A stretch of DNA of 64,000 nt from Eriocheir sinensis (lineage: Eukaryota > Arthropoda > Malacostraca > Decapoda > Varunidae). Of the stretch, positions 13,137 to 24,969 are shown piece by piece. Position numbers and translations under genes: made by a program. The notes below the pieces were generated by a model, which was given only the letters and a program-made list of their open reading frames with translations, was not told where the DNA came from and ran no database searches. The DNA lies in assembly GCF_024679095.1 (NCBI RefSeq), contig NW_026111766.1, positions 80,001 through 144,000 on the forward strand, written 5' to 3'. The first letter of the stretch is position 1. Each line of letters opens with the position of its first letter.

Positions 13137-13254
13137 CATAGATTTACATAGAAAATCAGACCACACAGACCCCATGGTCCAGACTAGGTGGTCTGTCCTT
13201 AAACCTAAGTGATTTTACATTAATCAGATGGTTCCAAAACGTTGCTCTTCTACT

Positions 13255-15975
13255 CTAGTTAATATTAAGTTCAAGGAAGTGACGGTCGAGCTTGTTTTTA
13301 AAGGAGTCAATCGTGTTACACTGGACCACTGATGGTGGGAGCTTATTCCATTCTCGCACTACAACGTTGGTGAAGAAAAATTTGGTGCTGTCTGAATTTA
13401 CTTGTCTACATTTGAGTTTTGTGCCATTGTTCCTCGTTCGCAAAGTGTCATCGATCATAAACAATTTTGTTCTGTCTACATTCGTGAAACCATTAAGTAT
13501 TTTAAAACATTCGATCAGTTTTCCTCGGAGGCGACGTTTCTCAAGAGAGAACATGTTAAGGGTTGTAAGCCTTTCTTCGTAAGATTTGTTGCGCAAGGAA
13601 GGGATCATTTTTGTTGCTCGACGCTGAACACCTTCTAGTTTAGCAATGTCCTTTGCATGGTGGGGAGACCAAAACTGTACCGCATATTCCAAGTGGGGTC
13701 TGACTAAACTATTGTAGAGCGGAAGTATTACATCTTTATTTTTGAATAAAAAGTTTCTTTTAATGGAGCCCAACATTCTGTTCGCTTTATTTGCTGCATC
13801 GATGCATTGATGTGAAAATTTGAGGTTTGACGCGATTTTAATCCCCAGGTCCTTAACGCATTGAACACTTGTGAGTTTAACGCCGCCCATTTCGTAATCG
13901 AACTTCTTATTTTTTGTTCCAACTTGAAGGACCTGGCACTTGCCTACGTTAAAGGGCATCTCCCATTTATCCGACCAAGCTGAAATTTTGTGCAAATCCT
14001 CTTCGAGGCTTTGCCTGTCTTCGTCAGTGAGAACCGAGTTACCAATCTTTGTGTCGTCTGCAAATTTACTAATGCGATTATTGAGTCCAACATCCACGTC
14101 GTTGATGTAAATAATGAAGAGCACTGGGCCGAGAACCGAGCCCTGAGGGACGCCACTAGTGACCGGCGCCCACTCTGAGTTAAATCCGTCAATCACAACT
14201 CTTTTTTGTCTGTTGCTCAACCAATTCGCGATCCATTGGTTTACTTGACCGTCAATGCCTATTTGCTTTAATTTATAAAATAATTTATGATATGGGACTT
14301 TATCAAACGCATTCTGGAAATCAAGATAGACTACGTCCACTGATTTGGTTACGTCATAAATTGAGAAGAGATCGTTAATGAGTTAATGAGTGGCTTTCGA
14401 GGTAACTCACAATTTTGTCTCTAATTATGCTCTCGAGTAGCTTACCTACAATTGAAGTTAGAGTAATGGGTCGGTAGTTACCTGGTATTTTTCTGTCTCC
14501 TTTCTTAAAAATCGGTGTCACGTTAGCCTTTTTCCAATCCGAAGGGACGATGCCTTGTCGCAAGGACATATTGAATACGGTTGTGAGGGAGGAGAGTATT
14601 TCGCTCTTTGCTTCTTTAAGCAGTATAGGATATACTTTGTCGGGTCCGGGACTTTTATTTGTTTTAAGTGAATGGAGAGCTTTAAAGACTTCATCGGTTG
14701 TTATTTCAAAATTAGGCAATGCATGCTCGAGATTTACAATAGTACTGGTGTTGTTGGTAGCGAGAGGAAGACTGTTAGTATTAAACACCGAGGAAAAGTA
14801 ATTGTTTAAGAGGTTTGCAATGTGTTGGCTGTCAGTCACTAGTGCACCGTCGCTGTTTGTTAAAGTTCCAATACCACTTTTGATCGCCTTTCTGTTGTTT
14901 ATGTAACTGAAGAAAGATTTCGGATTATTTTTACAGTTGACTGCAATATTTTCTTCATATCTACGCTTTGCCTGACCTACTAGTCTTTTTACTCGTCGCC
15001 TGGCATCATTATAAAGACTAATGTTTTCGGGCGTGCTTTGTTCTTTCTTTAACCTGTAAAACAATTTTGTCTCATTGACTGATTGTTTAATTTCGCTATT
15101 AAACCACGGTGGGCTTTTATTAGTGTTAATTCGCTTCTCGCACAAGGGGACGAATGTGTTCTGCTGAGTGAGTAAGTGATTTTTAAGGCTTAGCCAGGCT
15201 TCATCTACGTTGCCGTCATCTGATAGTTGTATTTCTGTTAGTTTTTGTCGGATTTCTACGAAGTTAGCTCTTTTGAAACTGGGCACCTTTACTTTATTTT
15301 CAGTCACTGATGATTGAGCTCTAATGTCGACGCGCACTAATTTATGATCGCAAGAACCGAGGTGTTCTCCTGCCGTGACACTACTGACTAGGTTATCTTG
15401 AGTCGTTATAACAAGGTCGAGTATATTATTTTGTCGAGTTGGCTCAGAAACCATTTAGCTTAGATAATTTTCTTCTAGAAACTCGATCAATCTATGTGAC
15501 TCGCCTTCTGTACCTGACAGTGTCGCCCAGTCGATATGGGGGAGGTTAAAGTCTCCTAATATCAGTGAGTCGTTGTTATTTAGTGACTGCCTTAAGACGT
15601 TGTACATTTCAAGGTCGTCATCGAGTGATTGCCCGGGAGGTCTGTAGGTGACAGATATATTTAAATTGACTTTTGCAATGTTTACTTGCACGCACAAATG
15701 TTCAACGTTACTGTTTCCTGGTGTTTTGACAGTGGGTTGCAAATAGCTTTTGACATAAAGGGCGACGCCACCGCCTCTACGGATTACACGATCTTTGTTG
15801 AAGAGTCTGTAGCCATCTATGTTGTATTCGGAACTTAAATCAATATTTGTGGTGTCGATAAATGTTTCGGTTATAGCAATTATGACAAAATTTTCTGTTA
15901 GAGCAAGACGTCTCAGTTCATCAAATTTGTTTCTTAGGCTATAAGCATTGAAACTAAGGATTTTTAAATTATCTA
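13255..15975 (-). pseudogene. LINE-B ORF2: APE endonuclease and reverse transcriptase
   Basis: Endonuclease begins near 15975 ('LSFNAYSLRNK'), with 'AITETF' near 15870, 'LGDFNLPHIDW' near 15555 and 'CDHKLVRVD' near 15350. RT covers 'VTPIFKKGDRKIPGNYRP', motif A 'YLDFQNAFDK', B 'SGVPQGSVLG' and C 'FADDT' (near 14055), ending at 13255. I see only two lesions: a TAA stop at 15455-15457, where CAA would fit, and a deletion/frameshift near 14380. The deletion removes about 25 residues expected before motif A. It would be nearly complete otherwise. Confidence 0.85.
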
Positions 15976-16047
15976 GATGCTTGGTAATAGAGGTGGTGGT
16001 ACTTGCGGGATCACGGTTACGGGTTTGCTGCGATGCACGGCGTCTAT

Positions 16048-16971
16048 TTACACGGGCGGGGTGGAGGGACGTGGCTGTGACTCGTTTTTTGCTCGGATGA
16101 CACGTACTGCGTCGTTGAGGAGCCTTCCGAATCTGGCTGCCCCGATGGGAGAAAGGTGCAATCCGTCCCTGTGGAAGAGCTCACTTTGTCCATGGAAATT
16201 GTCCCATGCGTTGAAGAACTCCACGTCAAGCTCCCTACAGAGAGTCTGTAAGCGGTTGTTTAGGCTGAAGGCCTTACTGAAAAAGTCGCTTTCCGCCCAA
16301 GTCCGTGGTAGAACTCCTGAAATCAAAATGTTAGGGGATTTATACTTATATTGCTGGATGAGCCTACGGTACTTCTCCAGGAGTTCCTCAGACCGGGTCG
16401 TGGTGACGTCGTTCGTACTTGTGTGAATAACAAATAGTGATTCATTAGTAGCCTGGGGGGAGATCTCCTCAAGAGCAGCAGTTATATCGTCGATCCCAGC
16501 ACCAGGATAGCAATAGTTCCGTCTTCGACGAGAAACTCTGCCGCAGAATTCAACGACCTGCTGGCGAATCATGGAGTCACCCACCAGGAGGGTGCTCTCC
16601 TGCTCGTCCTCCTCCTCCAGAATGGCAAACCTGTTGAAGCAATGAACAGGATAAATCGCTTGTCTGGCTGGTTTGGCTCCTCCATTCACGACGGTGAAGC
16701 CATCATGGGCGGTGCCACTAGCATCCTCCCGTTGCGGGGTGTTGTCCGCTGGTGTCAACGGTACCGCTGAGGGCAAGGGGGCGGTTGGAGAAGGGTTTGG
16801 CACCACAGCAACGTTAGCCTGGATGAATTCCTGCAAGGAGGCAACAGTGCGAGAAAGCTCTATTATTTTATTCTGACCTGCATCCATCTTCTCTTCTTGC
16901 TCCTGCAGTCTTGTCTCGAGATGCTGCCTGGTGAGAGAAAGCTCTATTATTTTATTCTGGCCTTCTTCCAT
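16048..16971 (-). CDS. LINE-B ORF1: coiled coil plus SGNH esterase
   Basis: The frame of 307 codons is intact. Residues 1-50 form a coiled coil built from 28-residue (four-heptad) units. Residues 51-125 are a Pro/Ala linker. Residues 126-295 are an SGNH hydrolase: GDS at 131-133 (nucleophile Ser), TND at 186-188 and DGLH at 269-272 (Asp/His pair). CR1 ORF1 proteins of this type are thought to bind RNA and act on ester or lipid substrates. The true N-terminus is probably missing: the coiled coil continues upstream of the first Met for about 15 residues before a stop. The catalytic residues are retained, so it may have been active recently. Confidence 0.75.
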   Translation of the reverse strand: MEEGQNKIIELSLTRQHLETRLQEQEEKMDAGQNKIIELSRTVASLQEFIQANVAVVPNPSPTAPLPSAVPLTPADNTPQREDASGTAHDGFTVVNGGAKPARQAIYPVHCFNRFAILEEEDEQESTLLVGDSMIRQQVVEFCGRVSRRRRNYCYPGAGIDDITAALEEISPQATNESLFVIHTSTNDVTTTRSEELLEKYRRLIQQYKYKSPNILISGVLPRTWAESDFFSKAFSLNNRLQTLCRELDVEFFNAWDNFHGQSELFHRDGLHLSPIGAARFGRLLNDAVRVIRAKNESQPRPSTPPV

Positions 16972-17091
16972 CTTCTCTTCCTGCTCCTGCAGTCTTGTCT
17001 CGAGATGCTGCCTGGAGAGACACAGTCAACAGACAGCAGAACGCCCTGTAAAAAAGTGAGCTGAGAAGCTACCGTTACAAGTACTGCACTT

Positions 17092-17114
17092 CTTTTTTTT
17101 TTTTTTTTTTTTTA
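17092..17114. repeat. Poly-A tail of LINE-A copy 4 (T-run on plus)
   Basis: A pure T-run on the plus strand sits exactly at the 3' end of the minus-strand LINE-A copy, as expected for target-primed reverse transcription. Confidence 0.85.
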
Positions 17115-19445
17115 CAGCAAAGGAGACAGCTTAAGGGCACAAAAAAGTAAACATTAATAAAAAAAAGCCCGCTACTCGCTGCCCCTAAAAAGAATCCAAA
17201 GAGGTGGCCGAAAGATAGGTCAGTTTCGGGAGGAGAGGTGTCCTGATACCCTCCTCTTGAAAGAGTTCAAGTCGTAGGCAGGAGGAAATACAGATGAAGG
17301 AAGATTGTTTCAGAGTTTACCAGCGTGAGGGATGAAAGAGTGAAGATGCTGGTTAACTCTTGCATAAGGGGTTTGGACAGTATAGGGATGAGCATGAGTA
17401 GAAAGTCGAGTACAGCGGGGCTGCGGGAGGGGGGGAGGCATGCAGTTAGCAAGTTCAGAAGAGCAGTCAGCGTGGAAATATCGATAGAAGATAGAAAGAG
17501 AGGCAACATTGCGGCGGAATTTAAGAGGTAGAAGACTATCAGTATGAGGAGGAGAGCTGATGAGACGAAGAGCCTTTGCCTCCACTCTGTCCAGAAGAGC
17601 TGTGTGAGTGGAGCCCCCCCACACATGAGATGCATACTCCATACGAGGGCGGACAAGGCCCCTGTATATGGACAGCAACTGTGCAGTGGAGAAGAACTGG
17701 CGGAGACGTTACAGAACGCCCAGCCTCGAGGAAGCTGATTTAGTAAGAGATGAGATATGAAGTTTCCAGTTGAGATTTTGAGTTAAGGATAGACCGAGTA
17801 TGTTTAGTGTTGAGGAAGGTGATAGCTGGGTGTTGTCAAATAATAGGGGATAGTTGTTTGGAAGATTGTGTCGAGTGGATAGGTGGAGAAACTGTGTTTT
17901 TGAGGCGTTGAAGGACACCAGGTTCTTCTTGCCCCAATCGGAAATAATAGTAAGGTCTGAGGCTAAGCGTTCTGCAGCCTCCAGCCTTGAGTCGTTAAGT
18001 TCCTGAAGGGTGGGTCTTCTATTAAAAGAAGTTGAATAATGCAGAGTGGAATCATCGGCGTAGGAATGGATAGGACAGTTCGTTTTGGAAAGAAGATCAT
18101 CAATGAACAACAGAAAAAGAGTGGGAGATAGGACAGAACCCTGTGGGACACCACTGTTAATAGATTTAGGGGAAGAACAGTGACCGTCTACCACGGCAGA
18201 AATAGAACGGTCAGAAAGGAAACTGGAGATAAAGGTACAGAGAGAAGGATAGAAACCTAGTTTAGAAAGCAAAGATTTGTGCCAGACCCTATCAAAAGCT
18301 TTTGATATGTCCAGCGCAATAGCAAAAGTTTCACCGAAACGGCTAAGAGAGGATGACCAAGAGTCAGCTAAGAAGGCTAGGAGATCACCAGTAGAACGCC
18401 CTTGCGGAACCCATACTGGCGATCAGATAGAAGGTCAGAAGTGGAAAGGTGCTTTTGAATCTTCCGGTTAGATTGATTCAAAAGCTTTAGATAGACAAGA
18501 AAGTAAAGCAATAGGACGGTAGTTTGAGGATTGGAGCGGTCACCTTCTTAGGTACAGGCTGTATGAAGGCATACTTCAGCAAGAAGGAAAGGTAGATGTT
18601 GACAGGCAGAGGCGAAAGAGTTTGACCAGGCAGGGTGACAGCACGGAGGCACAGTTTTAAGGACAATAGGAGGCACTCCATCAGGTCCATAAGCCTTCTG
18701 AGGATTGAGGCCAGAGAGGCATAGAAAACATCATTTTGAAGAATCTTTATAACAGGCATAAAGGAGTCAGAGGGGGATGAGTAGGAGGAATATGCCCAGA
18801 ATCGTCCAGAGTGGAGTTTTTAGAAAAAGAGAGAAGAGTTCAGCCTTAGAGATAGATGAGACGGCAGTGTTGCCGTCAGGACTGAGAGTGGAGGAAAGAT
18901 GAAGAAGTGAAGTTGGAGGAGATGTTTTGGCTAGATGCCAGAAGTCACGGAAGAGTTAGAGAAAGCAAGGTTTTGACATTTTCTATTAATGAAAGAATTT
19001 TTGGTTAGTCGGAGAATAGATTTGGCACGATTTCGGGCAGAAATGTAAAGTTCATAATTAGCATTAGTTTGAAGGCTCTGGTATCTTTTGTGAGCTACCT
19101 CTCTATCATTGACAGCACGAGAACAAGCGTGATTAAACCAAGGCTTTTAGCGTGAGAGAGAAAGAACGAGGAATGTATGCCTCCATTCCAGAGACAATCA
19201 CCTCTGTGATGCGCTGCACACACACAGAGGGTCTCTATCCTGGAAGCAATAATCATTCCACGGGAAATCGGAAAAGTACATCCTCAGGTCGTCCCACCGA
19301 GCTGAAGCAAAATGCCAGAAGCATCGCCTCTTCGGTGGGTCCAGAGGGTGTACAGGAGCGATAGGACAGGATGCAGAAATAAGATTGTGACCGGAGGAGC
19401 CCAACGGAGAGAACAGTTTGACAGAATAAGCAGAAGGGTCATCTT
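17092..19445 (-). pseudogene. LINE-A copy 4 (5'-truncated, best preserved 3' half)
   Basis: The minus strand starts inside the endonuclease ('YSVKLFSPLGSSGHN' near 19430). It then has the linker, 'SKAFDRVWHKS' near 18290, 'NSGVPQGSVLSPTLFLL' near 18150 and 'YADDS' near 18060, plus the C-terminal domain ending near 17205. A frame of 187 codons at 17709-18272 covers RT motifs B and C and is intact. Frameshifts occur near 17700, 18280-18480 and in the linker. It ends in a poly-A tail. Confidence 0.85.
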
Positions 19446-20000
19446 AGCTGAAATGAAAGAGATAAAAACACAGAGTGAAGGGGATTAGGAAAGGGGGTGA
19501 GGTGTGTGAGAGGTAGTTTAGTAATGGAGGAAAAGTGAGAGAGAGGAGGAGTAGGAAGGGATGTGAGGTGAGTAAAGAGGGGGAAAGAGAGGCGGTGAGT
19601 GAGGTGTGTGAGATCAAGGAGGGCTAGGAAATAGGTGAGGTGAGTGAGAGTGAGTTTGGGAAAGGAGGTAAGTGGGAGAGAGGAGGAGTAGGAAGGGATG
19701 TGAGGTGAGTGAGGTGTGTGAGAACAAGAAGGGTTAAGAAAGAGGCGAGGTAAGGTGGGTGAAGGGATGGGTAAATAGGATGTGAGGTAAGGTGAGTGAG
19801 GGGGGGAGGGCTTAGAAATATGTGGAGGTGAGGGAGGAGTAGGAAGGGCTAATCCTCTAGGGGATGAGGAGGAGAAAAAGGGATGTGAGGTGAGCGAGGG
19901 TGGGGGGGCCTTAGGTGAGGTGAGGGAAAGGGGTGTAGGAAGTGTTAATCCTCTAGGGGATTTAAAGAGGGTGTAGTGAGGAGGAGCAGATTGAATCCTC
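19446..20000. repeat. Purine-rich degenerate repeat (GGTGAGGTGAGTGAG-like)
   Basis: The stretch is almost wholly A/G with T, built from irregular GGTGAGGTGTGTGAG and GGAGGAGTAGGAAGG units. One 30-bp segment recurs near 19548 and 19684. Its minus-strand open frame is low-complexity Ser/Pro/Thr and not a gene. Confidence 0.75.
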
Positions 20001-20059
20001 AAGGAATTCAAAGGGTGAGTTGTCGACACACCCAAATCACGCGTGAAACACTCGGGAAC

Positions 20060-20400
20060 ACAACAATACACTCGGAACACACGAAACACTCAGAAACCCA
20101 AGTACAAGCACGACTAAACACCCTCAAGTCACTCGCAAAAACACCGGAAACACAACAGCACACTCAAAACACTCTGAAACCCACGCAGAACACTCGAAAA
20201 CAGCCAAATCACACGCAAAAACACCGGAAACAAAACAGCACACTCAAAACACTCTGAAGCCCACGCAGTCAAATCACACGCAAAAACACCGGAAACACAA
20301 CACACTTCAATCACTCTGAAACCCACGCAGAACACCCGGAAACAGCCAGATCACACGCGAAAACACCGGAAACACAAATCACAGAGGCAACCACAGGCAG
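20060..20400. repeat. Minisatellite, unit about 66-80 bp
   Basis: CACCGGAAACACAAC recurs at about 20142, 20222, 20288 and 20365. Intervening sequence (CACTCAAAACACTCTGAAAC, CCCACGCAGAACACTC) is shared between units. Spacings of 80, 66 and 77 bp show one unit with a deletion. The flanks to 20530 are a more degenerate ACAC-rich extension. Confidence 0.8.
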
Positions 20401-20625
20401 ACACACTCGCAGAAACCACAAGCGAACACACACCAAACACGTGTCGGGAAATCACAGGCAACACACAAAGTCCACAAGCGAGAACACACAAACGCACGCG
20501 AAAGCAAACGCAATCCCAAGAGCACGACGAAAACACAGGGCTGACAAGGTGTGAAGCGCGGGCAAGCTAGGTTGTGGAGCGCAGCGGGGCGAGGTCACGT
20601 CCTTCTCTCAGCAGAGGTCGGGTGT

Positions 20626-20626
20626 G

Positions 20627-20716
<90 letters not shown>
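20626..20716. repeat. (GA)n microsatellite
   Basis: About 90 bp of pure (GA)n lie immediately 5' of a LINE-C tail fragment. Confidence 0.97.
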
Positions 20717-20719
<3 letters not shown>

Positions 20720-20803
20720 GCTTTGTGAAAGGATGTGGGAAAAAATACCGCTCACAACGCAACTCTAATGGATGGAGGCCCGTAAAAAATAGATAAAAAA
20801 TAG
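20717..20803 (+). mobile_element. LINE-C subfamily 1, 3' UTR fragment
   Basis: GCTTTGTGAAAGGAT, ACCGCTCACAACGCAACTC and GGATGGAGGCC match the terminal UTR of the LINE-C copies at 25049-25118 and 27571-27640. It is 5'-truncated at (GA)n and, like them, followed by (TAG)n. Confidence 0.75.
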
Positions 20804-20833
20804 ATAGTAGTAGTAGTAGTAGTATAAGTAATG

Positions 20834-20891
<58 letters not shown>

Positions 20892-20892
20892 C

Positions 20893-20924
<32 letters not shown>

Positions 20925-20953
20925 CTGTAGTAGTAGTAGTAGTAGTAGTAGAG
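20804..20953. repeat. (TAG)n tract 1
   Basis: About 150 bp of (TAG)n with a few interruptions follow the 3' UTR of a LINE-C fragment. The frames through it are poly-Leu, poly-Tyr or poly-Val artefacts. Confidence 0.97.
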
Positions 20954-21825
20954 TAGTAGAATACTGCTTTTTGAGAGAGGCCGTGTGCTGGCCGGCAGTT
21001 TGAAAAACACTGGTGTACCGATACATATTGGGTCAGTGGCTACGGAAGAAGGCCCACGTCCCCTCGGTGCTTGTGAGCAAGTCTCGACTCTGTGGCGGAC
21101 GGCCGGGAGGTGGAAAATTGGAAGGCAGAGCTGAGGGAAAGAGTGAGGGAAAGAGGGGAAAGGAGGGGAAGAAAGAGAGTGGAGAAGAGGGGGAGAGAGT
21201 GGTAGAGGAGGAGGGGGAGGGGGAGTGAGATTAGAGAGGGGAGAGAGAGGGAGAGAGAAGAGAGAGCAAGTTATAGTTTTTCCATGTACATCATCCAATA
21301 TATTTTCTCAGTATGTCAAATAGATTAAATGTCAGTGATTTATAGGGGAGTGGTGAGTTCTGGCAGGCGTGTCGGGATGGGCGGCGGTGGGTCAGTTTTC
21401 AAGACCGAGCGCAAACAGTAAACAGCCCCTAACCCCCAACACCCCCCTATAGCTACCCACGCACATCCCCTCACTTCCCGTGTCCCTGCTAACCCCGCCC
21501 CGCTGCCCAGTAACTTCCCACCCCCTCCTGAGGGCCATAAAACACAGAGTATCTGACTCGGCGAACTGCTGATAATGATATCACTACTACTACTACTACT
21601 CAACTCAAATGTGTAGGGTCAGGTGCATTAGTAGGATTGTAAAGTGTTGGCGAGGAGCAATGGTAGTGGAAAAATAGACAATCATTCTAGTATTACCGTA
21701 AAGGCAGAGTAAGCATATGTAAGTGTATGTCTGTGTGTATGTACATGGGGGGAGACAAGAGTCAAAGTGGGGTCTGCTACTATTGCTCTATTCATCACCA
21801 TAAATAGCTACTAAGATACACTAGC
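20954..21825. other. No gene seen; purine-rich patch and (ACT)n
   Basis: A G/A-rich stretch at about 21110-21270 and (ACT)n at 21584-21600 are present. The part from 21601 may include the LINE-C 5' UTR, but its left boundary cannot be defined. Confidence 0.45.
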
Positions 21826-24800
21826 ATGCATAATGGCACCGAAATGGAGCCCCTTCAGTGTTGCATTTGTTCGTCTCGAAATCAAAACTGTGTTCAGTGC
21901 TCGTGCGTAAGACGAGGCCAGCCCTGTGTGAACTGTAAGAGAGGTGGAGATTGTCGAAACCCAAACCCTCAACGGCAGGAAGTGGAAAATGGTGAGCAAC
22001 CACAAGTGGTGCTGGGTGGACAGGCCAATGAAGGCGCTGGAGCTGATCAGGTGGAGGGGTGTGCAGGTGGCGAGAGACAAGGGCAGGGTGACCAGGGTGA
22101 GGACGCCTCGCGCGAGCTCCGCTTCTGACAGAGGTGGACACTCGAAGAGACAGAGGAGTGGGTGCGAGACGCTTACAATCATGTTGTAACGTTTTCTCTC
22201 AGTAACATATTTGAGGCCCCGAGATGTAACGCCACCAAAACCTTGATAGAGGAGAAAACCTACTTCATTAGAGCGTACAACAACTCCACGCAAATCGCCC
22301 CCTACGCTTTAAAGATTCTGGCCATACTACCGCACCTCATATGCCAACGGACTCACAAAAAGTCGAAACAATCTGAGGACGTGAAGGCGGTACAGAGAAG
22401 AATGGAGCTGTGGAGGAAAGGGGACGTCCGGAAGCTACTTGACGAGGCTAAAACACTGCAGGAGAGACTAGGCAGACGCAACATTCGCAAGAAGGACAGT
22501 AACGACAGGGCTAGAAACTTTGCTGACAAGATGAGACAAAGCAAAGTGGCCATGGCAACTAGATCACTATCAATAGAAGATGAGGCAGCGGGAGTCCTTC
22601 CCATGACGGAAGAGAGACGCCAGATCCTTAAGGACAAGCCTCCAGATGCTAGACCTGCACACCCAGAAATGAAATTCCTTGGGAACTACCCCCCACCGCA
22701 TCGAGTTGTCCTCGACCATATCAGCAGTGACGTGATCTGGAAGCACTCCCCTCACACTCAGGGAGCGGCTGGACCATCAGGCTTGGATGCCAAGGGGTGG
22801 AAACACCTCCTCAGTAAGAACATCTTTGGTATTCCAGCTGTGGATCTTCGCGACGCAATAGCCGCCCTAGCAAGAAAATTGGCGTCAGAGAATTGCCAAC
22901 ACCTCGAGTCTTTGATGGCCTGCCGGTTCATCCCGCTGGATAAAAAACCAGGCTGTCGCCCCATCGGGATGGGGGAGGTGCTCAGGAGGATCATAGGCAA
23001 GGCTGTCATGGGGGTGGTGAAAGACGACGTGAGGAAGGCGGTGGAAAACCTCCAAGTGTTTGCGGGTCAGCAGGCTGGGTGTGAAGCTGCCATTCACGCC
23101 GTCAGGAAAATGTTCGAAGACCCAGAATGCGAGGCGGTGCTGATGGTGGACGCTGCAAATGGGTTCAACAACATGAATAGGGAAACAGCACTGCACAACA
23201 CCAAAATCAAGTGCCCTATATTCGCCCAATATATTGAAAATACATACAAGGAACCTGCCAGACTGTTCATCAGCAGTCATAATGACCAACGACTTGGAGA
23301 ACCGGTGGCCATACAATCCTCAGAGGGCACCACCCAGGGGGACCCAGTGGCCATGGCAATGTTTGCCCTGGGAATGATGAGGCTGCAGGACATCATCCGC
23401 CATGAAAACACCAACGTCAAACAGGTGGCGTATGCGGATGACCTCACCGGGGTAGGAAAGTCTGCAGACCTCAGGAAATGGTGGGACCTCGTCAATGAAC
23501 ACGGCCCTAAAATAGGGTACCGTCCCAACGCCACGAAGTTTATGGTGATTGTAAAACCAGAGGCATACGATCGGGCCAAAACAGCATTCCAGGGCAGTAA
23601 CGTGAAACTGTCAGTGACTGGCGAAAGACACCTCGGGGCAGTCATTGGAACAGCTGAATACAGAACCGAATATGTGAAAACAGCTGTAAAGCGCTGGGAG
23701 TCCGAGCTCCAGAGGATGAGCGAGATGGCCAAAACAGAACCGCAGGCAGCCTACGCAGCATTTACGTACGGTGTCAAGCATAAATGGAACTACCTCATGA
23801 GGACAGTTCCTGATGTTGCTCCGTTACTAAAACCTCTGGAAGATGCTATCAGAAACACCTTCATACCGGCGATAGCAAATGGGAGATGTCCCATCGACCA
23901 GGAGAGAAGGTTGCAGGAGTTGCTGCCAAGAATTGTTGGGCTCAGCCTCACCAACCCGCAAAGTCTGTCTGAGTCTGAATTCCGGAACTCAATCCGAATC
24001 ACAGCCTCCTTGACCGGATATATTATCAACCAAAATGAAAGGGGAGAAGACAACCCTTAAGATATTAGGTCACTAAGGAATGAAATCTCCATAAACAGAG
24101 AAGAAAAACAGAGAGACACTCTGAGTGACCTAATGAGAGAACTCCCAGAAGACACAAGGAGGAGGACAGATATTGCACAGGAAGTGGGCGCTTCAAACTG
24201 GCTAACCACACTACCTATCAGGGCAAAAGGCTTCAACTTAAACAAAAAAGAATGCACTGATGCCCTTGCCCTCAGGTATGGATGGCCAGTGGATGGGCTC
24301 CCAAACATGTGTAACTGTGGCTCACCCTTCAACCAAAACCATGCCCTGACATGCAAGAGAGGCGGTTTCGTCTGCATGAGACATGATGAAGTAAGAGATG
24401 TAACAGCTCAAATGCTGAAAGAAGTCTGCCACGACGTGACTGTGGAACCCATGCTGCTCCCTCTGCAAGGCGAACACCTCGCCAGACGCACCGCTAATGT
24501 TTCGAACGAAGCACGAGTGGATGTTAGCACCAGAGGGTTTTGTACTCGTGGACAAAGGGCATATTTTGACATAAGGATCTCTGATTCCATGGCCCATTGC
24601 CACAGAGACCTGACCCTTGATGCAGCCCACAGAAGAAACGAACAAGAGAAGAACAGAGCATATGAAGAAAGAATACAGAATGTGGACCAGGGCTCCTTCA
24701 CCCCGGTAGTATTCACAACGTCAGGAGGGATGGGACCAAGGGCGCAGAGCTTCTACGCAAGACTCGCCGAAACACTGGCGGATACGAAACAGCAGCCAAG

Positions 24801-24969
24801 AAGCAGTGTGATCGCCTGGATGAGATGCAGGCTGTCCTTCTCCCTCCTGAGGTCAGCCTTGGTCTGCCTGAGAGGAACCAGGTCAGCTGCACCCAAAACC
24901 ACCCGCATTGCCGACCTGGACTTTGAGGCAACGGTGGTTGATAGTCGTATCAACCACAAGCTCTGTTAG
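21826..24969 (+). pseudogene. LINE-C copy 1 ORF: Cys-rich, RT, CCHC, endonuclease (two stops)
   Basis: One reading frame of 1,048 codons has no frameshift and only two internal stops: TGA at 22126-22128 and TAA at 24058-24060. Order of parts: a Cys-rich N-terminus (Cys 12, 13, 15, 22, 25, 27, 34, 37, 43, with GQPCVNC); a helical region with WTLEETEEWV; RT with 'GPSGLDAKGW', motif A 'VLMVDAANGF' (Asp442), B 'GTTQGDPVAM' and C 'AYADD' (about 536-540); a zinc knuckle CNCGSPFNQNHALTC; then 'RHDEVRD' and RVDV...FDIRI (Asp899/Asp915), which fits a PD-(D/E)XK restriction-like endonuclease. There is no APE endonuclease. Related proteins are widespread in cnidarians and other invertebrates; the clade is not certain (R2/R4/NeSL-like layout). 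In copy 2 the TAA site is CAA, so one stop is a single C-to-T change. Confidence 0.85.

Larger units (their letters stand above)
13132..17030 (-). mobile_element. LINE-B copy 1 (CR1-type, nearly complete)
   Basis: One minus-strand element contains an esterase ORF1 (16048-16971) and an endonuclease-RT ORF2 (about 15975-13255). Its 3' UTR ends in two copies of CTATGTAAAT before (CT)n on the minus strand. ORF1 with coiled coil and SGNH esterase, plus APE endonuclease and RT, is the CR1 layout. It lies directly behind the poly-A end of LINE-A copy 4, in the same orientation. It is 5'-truncated within the ORF1 coiled coil or just upstream. Confidence 0.85.

Noticed and set aside
19439..20089. A 216-codon minus-strand Ser/Pro/Thr frame
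   Set aside because: Low-complexity purine-rich DNA with degenerate repeats; no domain.
21584..21600. (ACT)n as the 5' target remnant of LINE-C copy 1
   Set aside because: It is in the opposite orientation to the 3' (TAG)n, so it does not fit a simple target-site model.
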